Shown in pieces: positions 53,420 to 61,829 of a stretch of 64,000 nt of DNA (the stretch's first letter is position 1; every line of letters starts with the position of its first letter). The stretch lies in assembly GCF_003399645.1 (NCBI RefSeq), contig NZ_NBXD01000007.1:248001-312000 (forward strand), written 5' to 3'. The stretch comes from Subtercola boreus. GTDB lineage: Bacteria > Actinomycetota > Actinomycetes > Actinomycetales > Microbacteriaceae. A program made the position numbers and the translations under genes. Under the pieces are notes generated by a model that saw only the letters and a program-made list of their open reading frames with translations, did no database searches and was not told where the DNA came from.

Positions 53420-55320
53420 GGGGTGGGGAGTCCTTTCGCGGGGTCGCTCGCAGCGGGTCGGCCAGTGCTGAGGTCTCGGGTCTCCGGGTCGGCGGCAGGG
53501 TCGCTCGAGAGCACATTCACCAGCCGAGCACAGAACACGGCCCCGGCATTGCGCGATGACGCTGATGCCAGCCACAGGTCGCCGCCGTCGCGCCGGGCGA
53601 TGTCGCGGCTGAGGGTGAGCCCGACGCCGAGTCCGTGCACGCGGTCGAAGGCGGGCTCCGGATGCTCAGCAGCGCCGGTTCGTGCAGAACCCGACGCGGC
53701 GGACCCCGCGCTCGCGGTGGCGCCGGACTGGGTGCTGGCACCTGGGGCCCCCAGCGCCGAGCGCGGACGGAAGAGCATCCGCACCCCCTCCTCACCGACC
53801 CCGTCGCCCGAGTCGCTGACCGCGAGGTGCAGGTCGGGACCGTCGTCGAGCGCCTCGACCTGCACCCAGCGCGGCTCGCGCGAACCGAGCGCGGCGGCCG
53901 AGACCGCGTTGTCGAAGAGGTTGCCGAGCACGGTCGTGACCTCCTCGGGTCGGGAGAGGGCGCTCGACACCGCGGTCTCGGGCCCGATCTGCACCGTTAC
54001 GCCGCGTTCTGCCGCCTCGATCGATTTCGCTCCGAGGAAGGCCTGCAGGTAGGGCTCTGTGAGCAGTTCGGCCTTCTCGACCGGAAAGTTGACGGGCCCG
54101 TGCTCCAGGATGCCCGCCAGGTAGCTGCTCGCATCGTCACTCCGCCCGGTCGAGACCAGGCCCGAGATCACGTGCAGCCGGTTCGCGAACTCGTGCCGCT
54201 GCACCCGCAGCGCTCGCGACGACGCCTCCACGGCCTCGAGGCGATGGGTCATCGACGCCAGATCCGTCTCGTCGCGCAGCACGACGACCACCCCGAGCTC
54301 GACGTCAGACCGGGTGACGCGAGCGACGTCGACGTAGAGCAGCCGGTCGTCCACGGCAAACCGCAGCGAGGCGGGGTCGGCGTCGCCCGCCCGATCAGCC
54401 GCACCCTGGGCGGCCGCCCGATCAGCCGCTCCGGCTCCCCGCCCCGTCGCCCACGCGCCGCGCGGCCGCAGCCGATCATCCACCGCCCGCATCAGCTCAC
54501 CCGGCAACGCGAGGTCGGCGATGTCGCGGCCTACGGCATCCGTCACCCCCAGCAGGGCGGATGCCCGACTGTTGCAGACCGAGACGACCCCCGCGGCCGT
54601 GATACCCACGACGCCCTCACCGATGCCGCTGATGACGGCGGACTGGTCGAGCACCATGCCCGCGAGCTCGGCGGGCTGCAGTCCGAGCGTCTGGCGGCGC
54701 AGGCGCCGGCTGAGCAGCGTCGCGGCGAGGCCGCCGATCGCCAGCGCGATCGCGGCGACCACGGCGATCACCGCCACGTCGGAGGTGCTCGCCTCGAAGA
54801 CGCTGGCGGCCGGGATGCCGACGCTCACCTCACCGACGACCCGCCCGTCGGCCGCTGTGACCGGTACCTTCGCCCGTGCCGAGTCCCCGAGCGTTCCGGA
54901 CTCCCACGACGTGGACTCCTGGCCCCCGAGCGCGGCGGTCGGATCGGTGCTGACCCGTTCGCCGAGCAGCGCGGGGTTGGGATGCGCGAGACGGAGACCC
55001 CGATCATCCGTCACCACCACGAAGAGCGCAGACGTTCGTGCGCGCACGGCCTCGGCGATCGACTGCACCGGGCCGGCGGCGAGCTGGGCGCTGCCGCCGG
55101 TGGCGGGGTCAGCAGACTCGGCCGCGACCGCCTCACTCAACCCGGCGTTCGCGGCGGTGCTGCGGGCGATCGCCAGCGCAGTCTGCTGCGCATCTTCGCG
55201 GGTGGAGATGGTGGCGAGAACACCGTAGGTCACGGTGGTCAGCACGACGACGGCCACGACGACGGCGAGCTGCACGAGCAGCATCTGCCGGGCGAAAGTC
55301 ACTGCTCGGGTGCGGGCCAT
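53416..55320 (-). CDS. CitA/DcuS-type sensor histidine kinase
   Basis: This 634-residue membrane kinase has TM1 at about 10-35 and an extracytoplasmic PAS-like sensor (about 40-175; SALFVVVTDDRGLRLAHPN, then GERVS). TM2 lies at about 180-205, followed by a cytoplasmic PAS domain and a SpoB-type dimerisation domain with phospho-His376 in RVQRHEFANRLHVISGL. The ATPase shows NLFDNAVSAA, SDSGDGVGEEG and GLGVGLTLS. It probably senses citrate or a C4-dicarboxylate outside the cell. A linker near 300-320 is a repetitive GAADRA sequence. It is leaderless (TATTCT 6 nt upstream) and coupled to the response regulator. Confidence 0.93.
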   Translation of the reverse strand: MARTRAVTFARQMLLVQLAVVVAVVVLTTVTYGVLATISTREDAQQTALAIARSTAANAGLSEAVAAESADPATGGSAQLAAGPVQSIAEAVRARTSALFVVVTDDRGLRLAHPNPALLGERVSTDPTAALGGQESTSWESGTLGDSARAKVPVTAADGRVVGEVSVGIPAASVFEASTSDVAVIAVVAAIALAIGGLAATLLSRRLRRQTLGLQPAELAGMVLDQSAVISGIGEGVVGITAAGVVSVCNSRASALLGVTDAVGRDIADLALPGELMRAVDDRLRPRGAWATGRGAGAADRAAAQGAADRAGDADPASLRFAVDDRLLYVDVARVTRSDVELGVVVVLRDETDLASMTHRLEAVEASSRALRVQRHEFANRLHVISGLVSTGRSDDASSYLAGILEHGPVNFPVEKAELLTEPYLQAFLGAKSIEAAERGVTVQIGPETAVSSALSRPEEVTTVLGNLFDNAVSAAALGSREPRWVQVEALDDGPDLHLAVSDSGDGVGEEGVRMLFRPRSALGAPGASTQSGATASAGSAASGSARTGAAEHPEPAFDRVHGLGVGLTLSRDIARRDGGDLWLASASSRNAGAVFCARLVNVLSSDPAADPETRDLSTGRPAASDPAKGLPTP

Positions 55321-55326
55321 GCCTTG

Positions 55327-55332
55327 AGAATA
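55327..55332 (-). promoter_or_regulatory. -10 element TATTCT, leaderless promoter of the kinase gene
   Basis: On the minus strand TATTCT ends 6 nt before ATG 55320 and touches the palindrome at 55331. Confidence 0.55.
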
Positions 55333-55370
55333 ATGCGCAGAACCATTCTTTTAAGCAGTTCTGCGCATTA
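55331..55370. promoter_or_regulatory. Perfect 13-bp inverted repeat between kinase and transporter genes
   Basis: TAATGCGCAGAAC (55331-55343) and GTTCTGCGCATTA (55358-55370) are exact complements around a 14-nt AT-rich centre. The position fits an operator for the adjacent response regulator. Confidence 0.75.
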
Positions 55371-55437
55371 AGGCGGCTAAACCCGGGGCGTCTGTATCGG
55401 TCGATCTACCGTGTAGTCCTCAGACAAAGGAGTCGAC

Positions 55438-56901
55438 ATGCTTGTTTTTCTCGGTTTCGCCATGGTGATCGTCTTCATGACGCTCATCATGACCAAACGG
55501 CTCACGCCGATGGTCGCACTCATTCTCGTGCCCACCATTTTCGGGCTGTTCGCCGGGGCCGGGCTCGGCATCGGCGACATGGTGCTCGAATCGCTGAAGT
55601 CGCTCGCGCCGACGGTCGCGCTGCTGATGTTCGCGATCGTGTACTTCGGGTTGATGATCGACGTGGGGCTGTTCGATCCGCTGGTTCGGGGCATCCAGCG
55701 CCTGGCGGGCGGTGACCCGGCGAAGATCGTCGTCGGAACCGCGGTGCTCGCCGGTGCTGTCTCGCTCGACGGCGACGGATCGACCACCTTCATCATCACG
55801 ACAGCCGCGATGCTGCCGCTGTACCTCAAGCTCGGGATGAGCCCGGTGGTGCTCACCTGCGTGGCGGGCTTGGCGAACGGAACGCTGAACATCGTGCCCT
55901 GGGGCGGCCCGACCGCCCGCGCTGCCGCGTCGCTGGGGGTCTCGCCGACCGACATCTTCGTACCGCTGGTTCCGTCGCTGATCGCCGGGCTGGCGATCGT
56001 GCTGGGCTTCGCGTGGTTCCTGGGGGTGGGGGAGCGCAACCGCCTCGCCGCCGCAGCCGCGTTCGACGGCAACGGCACGCGGCAGGTGGCGACCCCCGGC
56101 GCGGGCCTCTTCGGTCGCGGTCGGGACACGGGCGCTCGCGGGCTGGCCGGTCTGTCGTCGTTCACTCCGGGCGGCGCGGGCAGCCGCGTCACCTCGACGC
56201 CCACCGGCACCGTCTCGGTGCTGAAGGAGATCCCGGCGAATCTCACCGACACCATGCTCGACCCCGACCGCGCGACGCTCCGGCCGAAGCTCTTCTGGGT
56301 GAACCTCGGGCTCACCGTCGTGGTGCTCGTGCTGCTGGTGCTCGACCTGGTGCCGCTCGCCTACGTGTTCATGGTCGGCTCGGCCGTGGCCCTGATCATC
56401 AACTTTCCGAAGCTCAAGCAGCAGTCCGAGCGCATTGTGGCGCATTCGTCGAGTATTGTCGCCGTGATCTCGATGGTGCTGGCGGCCGCCGTGCTGATCG
56501 GTGTGCTCAACGGAACCGGCATGGTCGACGCAATGGCCGAGTGGCTGGTCTCCGTGATTCCGTCGTCGCTCGGTGGGTCGCTCGCGGTCATCACCGGTGT
56601 GCTGAGTATCCCGATGACGTTCTTCATGAGCAACGATGCGTTCTACTTCGGCATCCTCCCGGTGCTCACGGAGAGTGCTGCCGCGTTCGGTATCTCGCCG
56701 GTGGAGATGGCACGAGCATCCGTCATCGGCCAGCCTGTGCACCTGCAGAGCCCGCTCGTGCCGGCCATCCTTTTACTCGTGTCACTCGCGAACGTGAACC
56801 TCGGCGACCACCACAGGAAGGTGCTGTGGCGGGCCGTCGTGGTGTCGCTCACGATGCTCGTCGTGGGTGTGGTGACGACGGCGATCCCCTGGTCGCTCTG
56901 A
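55438..56901 (+). CDS. CitMHS-family citrate/metal transporter
   Basis: A 487-residue membrane protein with about 11-12 TM segments. The family-typical N terminus is MLVFLGFAMVIVFMTLIMTKR. GDGSTTFIITTAAMLPLY and NIVPWGGPTARAA form the substrate region, with SNDAFYFGILPV near the C terminus. CitMHS carriers import citrate complexed with Mg2+, Ca2+ or similar metals by proton symport. An extended Gly/Arg-rich cytoplasmic loop lies at about 198-260. It is divergent from the two-component genes and is their likely target. An AAAGGAG site precedes the ATG. Confidence 0.94.
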   Translation: MLVFLGFAMVIVFMTLIMTKRLTPMVALILVPTIFGLFAGAGLGIGDMVLESLKSLAPTVALLMFAIVYFGLMIDVGLFDPLVRGIQRLAGGDPAKIVVGTAVLAGAVSLDGDGSTTFIITTAAMLPLYLKLGMSPVVLTCVAGLANGTLNIVPWGGPTARAAASLGVSPTDIFVPLVPSLIAGLAIVLGFAWFLGVGERNRLAAAAAFDGNGTRQVATPGAGLFGRGRDTGARGLAGLSSFTPGGAGSRVTSTPTGTVSVLKEIPANLTDTMLDPDRATLRPKLFWVNLGLTVVVLVLLVLDLVPLAYVFMVGSAVALIINFPKLKQQSERIVAHSSSIVAVISMVLAAAVLIGVLNGTGMVDAMAEWLVSVIPSSLGGSLAVITGVLSIPMTFFMSNDAFYFGILPVLTESAAAFGISPVEMARASVIGQPVHLQSPLVPAILLLVSLANVNLGDHHRKVLWRAVVVSLTMLVVGVVTTAIPWSL

Positions 56902-56947
56902 GCCGGTGCCCCATGGCGGGCCGGGGCGGGCCGGGGCGGGACGGGTG

Positions 56948-57385
56948 CTACGGGGTGACCCTCAGCTCGAAGGTGGTCTCGTTGCCGGTGTCGGAGTTCG
57001 TGAGGGTCACGGTGGTCTCGCCGGCGGCGAGCGGCTTGAGGCCGGGGTTGAAGGCGGCGCTGCCGTCGTCGGTGCCGGAAATGAACTCGGCCACCTTCGG
57101 GTCGGCGACGGTCGCCGTCCAGACCGTGACCTTCACGTCGCCCGAGTCGAGCACGACGACGTTGTCGACCGGAACCTCGACGGTCGATCCGTCGATCGAC
57201 CCGAGGTCGACGATGACCGGGGAGACCACACCCGCGGTGCTGCTGCCGCCGTTGCCGGTGCGGCCCGTGACGCCGCCCGAACCGTCATTCGACGAGCCAC
57301 CGGTGATCGTGCATCCGGAGACCGCCAGCACGACCGCCAGCACGACCGCACTCGCTGCCGCAGAACGCGCCCCATGGATGCTCAT
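56948..57385 (-). CDS. Small lipoprotein with Ig-like beta domain
   Basis: A 145-residue lipoprotein with lipobox LAVSGC (Cys25). A Gly/Ser-rich linker is followed by a beta-rich domain (about 55-145) ending GETTVTLTNSDTGNETTFEL, which resembles bacterial Ig-like or Cadherin-like folds. There is no catalytic motif, so it probably works as a surface or binding protein. GGGAGGG precedes ATG 57385. It is divergent from tRNA-Glu. Confidence 0.72.
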   Translation of the reverse strand: MSIHGARSAAASAVVLAVVLAVSGCTITGGSSNDGSGGVTGRTGNGGSSTAGVVSPVIVDLGSIDGSTVEVPVDNVVVLDSGDVKVTVWTATVADPKVAEFISGTDDGSAAFNPGLKPLAAGETTVTLTNSDTGNETTFELRVTP

Positions 57386-57418
57386 GCCGACCCTCCCACC
57401 GCTCGCCCACCGCCCGAA

Positions 57419-57448
57419 TTGGCAGACGTGTTGAACGTATGGCATACT
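57419..57448 (+). promoter_or_regulatory. Likely tRNA-Glu promoter TTGGCA-N18-CATACT
   Basis: The -35 is at 57419-57424 and the -10 at 57443-57448, 17 nt before the tRNA. Confidence 0.55.
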
Positions 57449-57465
57449 CGTTGAGTTGTCTATTC

Positions 57466-57538
57466 GGCCCCATCGTTTAGCGGCCTAGGACATCGCCCTC
57501 TCACGGCGGTAACACCGGTTCGAATCCGGTTGGGGTCA
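57466..57538 (+). tRNA. tRNA-Glu (CTC anticodon)
   Basis: Acceptor arms GGCCCCA and TGGGGTC pair with one G-T pair. The anticodon loop is CTCTCAC on CGCC/GGCG, giving CTC. The T arm GGTTCGAATCC is present. CCA is not encoded as a full triplet. Confidence 0.95.
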
Positions 57539-57584
57539 CACTGTAGTAGCTGACGAAGTAGTAGCTGGCGAAGCATCAGCCGAC

Positions 57585-57623
57585 GAAGCCCGGTTCACCT
57601 GCACGCAGGCGGAACCGGGCTTC
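57585..57623. terminator. Long hairpin after tRNA-Glu, probable bidirectional terminator
   Basis: GAAGCCCGGTTC and GAACCGGGCTTC are exact 12-bp arms, with an inner CCTGC/GCAGG pair. It separates tRNA-Glu from the convergent NIPSNAP gene. The T-tract is weak (TGCTTTCT). Confidence 0.75.
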
Positions 57624-57663
57624 TGCTTTCTCCGCCGGCGTGCTTTCTGCCGGCGACCAATGC

Positions 57664-57996
57664 TCACGCCAGCGGCGACGCCGCAGCCGGCTCGAGCGCG
57701 ACAGCCTCGACCCTGAGGATGTCGGCGGGCGAGAACCCCGCCATGTCTTCTCGAAAGTCGGCACTGCCCATGAAGTCGGCCGACGCTGCCGCCGGGTCGA
57801 TGCCGTCGGCATACGATACGAGCGCGACCACCCGATTCGACGGGTCATACTCTGTGGCCGCGGCGAGCCAGATGCCCCGGGTCGTGATGCCGAACTTCGA
57901 CAGGCTCGGGATGTGACGGGGCCAGTGGGTGTCGACGTACGCCTGCGCGGCCTCCGGGGTGCTCAGCCAGTAGGTGCGGAGTTCGTAGGTCTTCAT
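57664..57996 (-). CDS. NIPSNAP-family protein
   Basis: A 110-residue ferredoxin-like alpha/beta-barrel protein of the NIPSNAP type: MKTYELRTYWLSTPEAAQAY at the front and SADFREDMAGFSPADILRVE at the end. Bacterial NIPSNAP proteins are often found in catabolic clusters, but their activity is mostly unknown. It is the last gene of the minus-strand run VOC dioxygenase - MFS - NIPSNAP, 44 bp after the transporter. Confidence 0.85.
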   Translation of the reverse strand: MKTYELRTYWLSTPEAAQAYVDTHWPRHIPSLSKFGITTRGIWLAAATEYDPSNRVVALVSYADGIDPAAASADFMGSADFREDMAGFSPADILRVEAVALEPAAASPLA

Positions 57997-58040
57997 CGGT
58001 CGTCTCTCGTCTTCGTCGTGTGAACGGCAGCGTTCGGGGT

Positions 58041-59309
58041 TCAGTGCGCCGCAGCGGATGCATCGGCGGTGGTTCGAGCGGAAGCGGTGGCGCTGCGTGC
58101 GAGTACGAGGCCCACGGCGATCGCAACGACGGCGCTGGCCACGCCGAGGATGCCCAGAGCCGGCTGGAGCCCGCCCGCCTGGGCTCCGATGGCGAGCAGG
58201 ATGAGAGGGGATGCGAACTGGCCGAAGAAGAGGCAGGCGGTCCACCGACCGGTGCCGCGTCCGCGCTGTTCGAAAGACAGGTGGGAGACGGCCCAGGTCA
58301 GCAGAGTGGGCAACAGGATGCCCGTTCCGAGCGATGTGACCATGGATCCGATGATGGCGATCGGCACCGACGAGGCGAACCACACGATGACGAGCCCCAC
58401 GGCGGCCAGCCCGAAGGCGAGACACAGCAGGGTTCTGACACCGCGCCGTGCGAGCCAGCGGAAGCTGATCGCGCCGGCCGCGGTGGCGAGCGAGACCACG
58501 GCTGAACCCAGGCCGATGACGGCAGGATCAGAGACGCCCAACCCGGCGAGCACGTAGGGCAGCTCGACGATGAGCGAGTAGAACACGATGCCGCCGAAGA
58601 CCGTCACGGCGCAGGGCAGCGCCAACAGCCGCCACGGGATGGGCGACAGCTTCACCCGCACGGGGTTGGTCGAGTGAGCGGGCTTCGGCGCCCAGACCAG
58701 CAGCGCAACGGGAATGGCGATGAGCAGGCTGATCGCGTAGATCCAGAACGGTGTGCGCCAGCCGCCCGATCCGAGGATGCCGCCCACGACGATGAAGAGG
58801 GTCGCCGCGAGAGACGTGACAACCGTCTGCATGCCGAAGTAACGATCTCGTCGGCGGCCTCGGAAGTAGTCGGCGAGCAGGGTCGTGCAACACGTGATGA
58901 TGGCGGCCTCGGCGATTCCGACGCCGACACGGCTGAGCAGGATGGCGCCCAGAGTGTCGAGATAAAGCGGTGCGGTTCCGAGAACCGCGTAGATCACCAA
59001 CGCACCGACCAGGAGTCTCTTGCGGCCCATCCGGTCGACGATCGACCCGGCGAAGGGCGCGATGATCGCGATCATCAGCGCGGGAACGGTGAGTACCAGC
59101 GGTACAAGAGCGTCGGCGCCCGCCGTCGACGCGAACACCTGGCTCAGGGTGGGGAGGATGGGAGCCAGAAGCACTGCTCCCAGCACGGGAAGACAGCTGC
59201 AGATCAGCAGCAGCGTGCCTTGCAGGGTTGTCGCAGATCGGCCGGTTATCGGGTCGATCCCGGCCTCGCTGTCATCGAGCCTGTCTGTCGTCGCGGTTCT
59301 TTCGCTCAT
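58041..59309 (-). CDS. MFS transporter (12-TM, DHA1-like) of the catabolic cluster
   Basis: A 422-residue transporter with 12 TM segments. Motif A is at AGSIVDRMGRKRLLVG, and GRRRDRYFGMQ lies in the loop after TM4. Given the neighbours it may import the aromatic or other organic acid degraded by the dioxygenase and FAH enzymes, though its closest look is that of DHA1 exporters. GAGAGG precedes the ATG. A GCTATAGC word at 59380-59387 upstream also occurs in the cluster operator. Confidence 0.87.
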   Translation of the reverse strand: MSERTATTDRLDDSEAGIDPITGRSATTLQGTLLLICSCLPVLGAVLLAPILPTLSQVFASTAGADALVPLVLTVPALMIAIIAPFAGSIVDRMGRKRLLVGALVIYAVLGTAPLYLDTLGAILLSRVGVGIAEAAIITCCTTLLADYFRGRRRDRYFGMQTVVTSLAATLFIVVGGILGSGGWRTPFWIYAISLLIAIPVALLVWAPKPAHSTNPVRVKLSPIPWRLLALPCAVTVFGGIVFYSLIVELPYVLAGLGVSDPAVIGLGSAVVSLATAAGAISFRWLARRGVRTLLCLAFGLAAVGLVIVWFASSVPIAIIGSMVTSLGTGILLPTLLTWAVSHLSFEQRGRGTGRWTACLFFGQFASPLILLAIGAQAGGLQPALGILGVASAVVAIAVGLVLARSATASARTTADASAAAH

Positions 59310-59462
59310 CGTTGAACGCCTCTCAGGTGGGGTTATGCCAACCCTCCGTCTTTCGACGGGCCCGGGGAAGTCGTCATCGGCTATAGCAGGTATCGGATGC
59401 GCAGATACGACGAAGGAGTGCGTGTCTCGTCGAACCCCAGACTGCTGCCGCGGGATGAACGG

Positions 59463-60074
59463 TCAGTACAGCTCGGGCAAGAAGATGTCTGCCGGAATAG
59501 TGTCGGGCACGTACTCGCCGGCACGGGCGTTCGCGTGGATCTGTTCGAAGCTGAGCCCGGACTCGCGGGCGGTGACCAGCTTCTCCGGGTCGAAGTAGGT
59601 GCCGATCGGGTTCGATGCGAACTCCAGCGCCGAGGAGATCCACTGCTTCGACTGGGCCCAGTCGCCGAAGGCGTCGACCTGGATCTCGACGCCGTTGCCG
59701 TCGGGGTCCTGATAGTAGATCGACATCGTGATGCCGTGGTCGAGCGTGAGGAACGGCAGGATGCCGTGGTTGCGCAGGCGGATGTAGTTGTCGAGCCACT
59801 CGTCGAAGGTCGCGTACTCGAACGCGGTGTGGTGGACGCCTGTCTCGTGGCTCTTGTCGGCGGGCCTCTTCAGCCCCGGAGGGGAGAGGAACGCGATGCG
59901 GTGGTTGGCCTCGTCGTTCGTCAGCCACGCAGCCTCGTCGTTGTGGAACGCGGGGATCAGTCCGACGGCGAGTTCGTACCATGCGACCATGTTGTCGAGC
60001 TGCATGGTCGTGAAGGTGGTGTGGTGGAGCTTCGGGGGGTTGATCGGCCGACCGGTGGCCTTGTTCTCTGACAT
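59463..60074 (-). CDS. VOC-superfamily extradiol-type dioxygenase
   Basis: A 203-residue single VOC domain: KLHHTTFTTMQLDNMVAWYE at the front and GVHHTAFEYATFDEWLDNY in the middle, with YYQDPDGNGVEIQVD as the third ligand strand. His, His and Glu in these positions form the Fe(II) site of biphenyl-2,3-diol 1,2-dioxygenase-like enzymes. It would cleave a catechol-like or other vicinal substrate. AAGGAG precedes the ATG, and a cluster motif lies at 60100-60118. The substrate is unknown. Confidence 0.82.
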   Translation of the reverse strand: MSENKATGRPINPPKLHHTTFTTMQLDNMVAWYELAVGLIPAFHNDEAAWLTNDEANHRIAFLSPPGLKRPADKSHETGVHHTAFEYATFDEWLDNYIRLRNHGILPFLTLDHGITMSIYYQDPDGNGVEIQVDAFGDWAQSKQWISSALEFASNPIGTYFDPEKLVTARESGLSFEQIHANARAGEYVPDTIPADIFLPELY

Positions 60075-60099
60075 CGTTGTCTCCTTGGTTCGGATGAGG

Positions 60100-60118
60100 C
60101 GCTATTCGCTATGCTATA
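60100..60118 (-). promoter_or_regulatory. Cluster operator/promoter copy 1 (TATAGCATAGCGAATAGCG)
   Basis: On the minus strand this 19-mer precedes the dioxygenase gene. It differs from 60947-60965 at only one of 19 positions. Confidence 0.7.
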
Positions 60119-60142
60119 TCCTCGCCTCGGACGGGGCAACAC

Positions 60143-60156
60143 CGGTATACGGTATA
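60143..60156 (+). promoter_or_regulatory. CGGTATA direct repeat before the GntR gene
   Basis: CGGTATACGGTATA is two exact 7-bp units. It may contain the gntR -10 element and an autoregulatory site. Confidence 0.4.
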
Positions 60157-60187
60157 TTGATCGAACACCAGTACGGGAGCGTTCGTC

Positions 60188-60895
60188 ATGACCAGTGAGC
60201 CAGCTGTCCGCTCGATCGCCCAGCAGAACAGCTCCGCGGTCGATCTTGTCACGGCGGAGATCCGACGGTCGATCCTCACGGGCGCGCTTCCGGCGGGTGA
60301 GCAGTTCTCCATCCGTGATCTCGCCCGCCAGCTCGGGGTGAGTCACATCCCGATCAGGGAAGCGCTCCGCCGGCTCGAGACCCAGGGCCTCGTCGTGCTG
60401 AAGCAGGCCAGGAGTGCCGCGGTGTCGTCTCTGTCGACCCACGACATGGAGTCGATCTACTCCCTCCGGCTCCGGATCGAGCCCGAGATCGCGCGCGAGT
60501 CGGTGCCGCACCAGGGTGCCGCAGAGGTGCGGCGTCTGGAGGGACTCCTCGAACTGAGCCGGGCCGAAGATCCGGAGACAGCCTGGCAGGCCCACCACGA
60601 TTTTCACGTCGCACTGGTCGAGCCCACGGCGACCGAGTGGGATCTGAGGATTCTCGGAACGCTGTGGGTGGCCGCCGACCGGTACTCGCACCTCGTCTTC
60701 GACCCGACCACGATCACCGACGAGGAGCGACAGCGTCGCTATGACCGCCATGCCCGACTGTTGGCATTCGTGGTGCAGGCAGACGGACAGGGCCTGAAGA
60801 AGGAGCTGCACGACCACCTGGCGCGCAATGAAGACGAGATCAGGGAGCACATCGCGTACCTCGAGCGCGTCGAGGCCGAGCGGTCGGCGGGCTGA
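60188..60895 (+). CDS. GntR-family regulator, FCD type, of the catabolic cluster
   Basis: A 235-residue regulator with an N-terminal winged helix (about 18-80; FSIRDLARQLGVSHIPIREALRRLE) and an FCD domain (about 90-225). Its metal-ligand histidines are visible in AHHDFHVALVE and RHARLLAF. It is placed between the two arms of the cluster and should bind the 19-bp motifs. GGGAGC precedes the ATG. Confidence 0.93.
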   Translation: MTSEPAVRSIAQQNSSAVDLVTAEIRRSILTGALPAGEQFSIRDLARQLGVSHIPIREALRRLETQGLVVLKQARSAAVSSLSTHDMESIYSLRLRIEPEIARESVPHQGAAEVRRLEGLLELSRAEDPETAWQAHHDFHVALVEPTATEWDLRILGTLWVAADRYSHLVFDPTTITDEERQRRYDRHARLLAFVVQADGQGLKKELHDHLARNEDEIREHIAYLERVEAERSAG

Positions 60896-60946
60896 TCCTC
60901 TGAGTCGCGCGGTTGTTCGCAACCCGAAGTCGTGCGAGCATGGTGC

Positions 60947-60965
60947 TATAGCGTAGCGAATAGCG
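60947..60965 (+). promoter_or_regulatory. Cluster operator/promoter copy 2 (TATAGCGTAGCGAATAGCG)
   Basis: It lies 15 nt upstream of the FAH gene. GCTAT-N10-ATAGC (60945-60964) gives it inverted symmetry. Confidence 0.7.
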
Positions 60966-60980
60966 AAAAGAGGAGCATCA

Positions 60981-61829
60981 ATGAAGATCGCCGTCGTCAA
61001 CTCCCGAACCAGCCTCATCATCGAGAACCGCATCGTCGATGTCGAGGAGGCCAGTCGGGGCGACCTATCGGCCGACCCGATACGGATGTTCGACCAGTGG
61101 GCGGCCCTGTCCGCCCTGGCGGGCAGTGGTATCGCCTTGACCGGGATGCCCGAAGCCGACGAATCGGCGATGCAGCTGCCCCAGCCGATGCCGGTCCAAG
61201 CCTTCGGAATCGGCCTCAACTATGCAGACCACGCCGAAGAGTCAGGACTCGACCTTCCCGCCGCGCCCCTGGTCTTCCCGAAGTTCTCGAGCTCGATCGT
61301 CGGGCCCGACGCCGTACTCCGCCTCTCCTCGGAGACGGTCGACTGGGAGGCGGAGCTCGTGGTCGTCATCGGCGTCGACTGCTTCGACGTTGAGGTCGAC
61401 GATGCCTGGTCGGTCGTGGCCGCGTTGACGGTCGGGCAGGACATCAGCGACCGGGTCGTTCAGTTCGAGGGCGGAGCGAACCCTCAGTTCGGTCTCGGAA
61501 AGTCTGCCCCCGGCTTCGGCCCGATCGGGCCGTGGCTCGTGTCTGTCGATGAGTTCGCCCTGGAGACCCTCGCGCTCGACATCTCGTGCACGCTGAACGG
61601 TGAGACGAAACAGTCGTCGAACACCTCGAATCTCATCTTCGACGTGCCCACTCTCGTGTCGTACCTGTCGAAGCGCGTCGAGCTGAAGGCCGGCGACATC
61701 ATCTTCACCGGAACGCCCTCCGGCATCGGGTGGGGGCGCACCCCGAAAGAGCTGCTCGCGCCGGGCGACGTGCTCGAGACGACGATCGAGGGCATCGGCA
61801 CACTGCGCACCGTTGTGGCCGCCCGATGA
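60981..61829 (+). CDS. FAH-family hydrolase of the catabolic cluster
   Basis: A 282-residue FAH enzyme. The core has GIGLNYADHAEESGLD, metal ligands in DWEAELVVVIG and QDISDRVVQ, GLGKSAPGFGPIGP and TGTPSGIGWGR. Such enzymes hydrolyse acylpyruvates (fumarylpyruvate, fumarylacetoacetate) or hydrate 2-oxo-pentenoates. Next to an extradiol-type dioxygenase it would act on the ring-cleavage product. AAAAGAGGAG is a strong ribosome site. It overlaps the HIT-like gene by 4 bp. Confidence 0.88.
   Translation: MKIAVVNSRTSLIIENRIVDVEEASRGDLSADPIRMFDQWAALSALAGSGIALTGMPEADESAMQLPQPMPVQAFGIGLNYADHAEESGLDLPAAPLVFPKFSSSIVGPDAVLRLSSETVDWEAELVVVIGVDCFDVEVDDAWSVVAALTVGQDISDRVVQFEGGANPQFGLGKSAPGFGPIGPWLVSVDEFALETLALDISCTLNGETKQSSNTSNLIFDVPTLVSYLSKRVELKAGDIIFTGTPSGIGWGRTPKELLAPGDVLETTIEGIGTLRTVVAAR

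Noticed and set aside
57466-57623. tRNA-Glu as a mobile-element attachment site
   Set aside because: No duplicated tRNA 3' end, no integrase, and the following region reads as an ordinary catabolic cluster.
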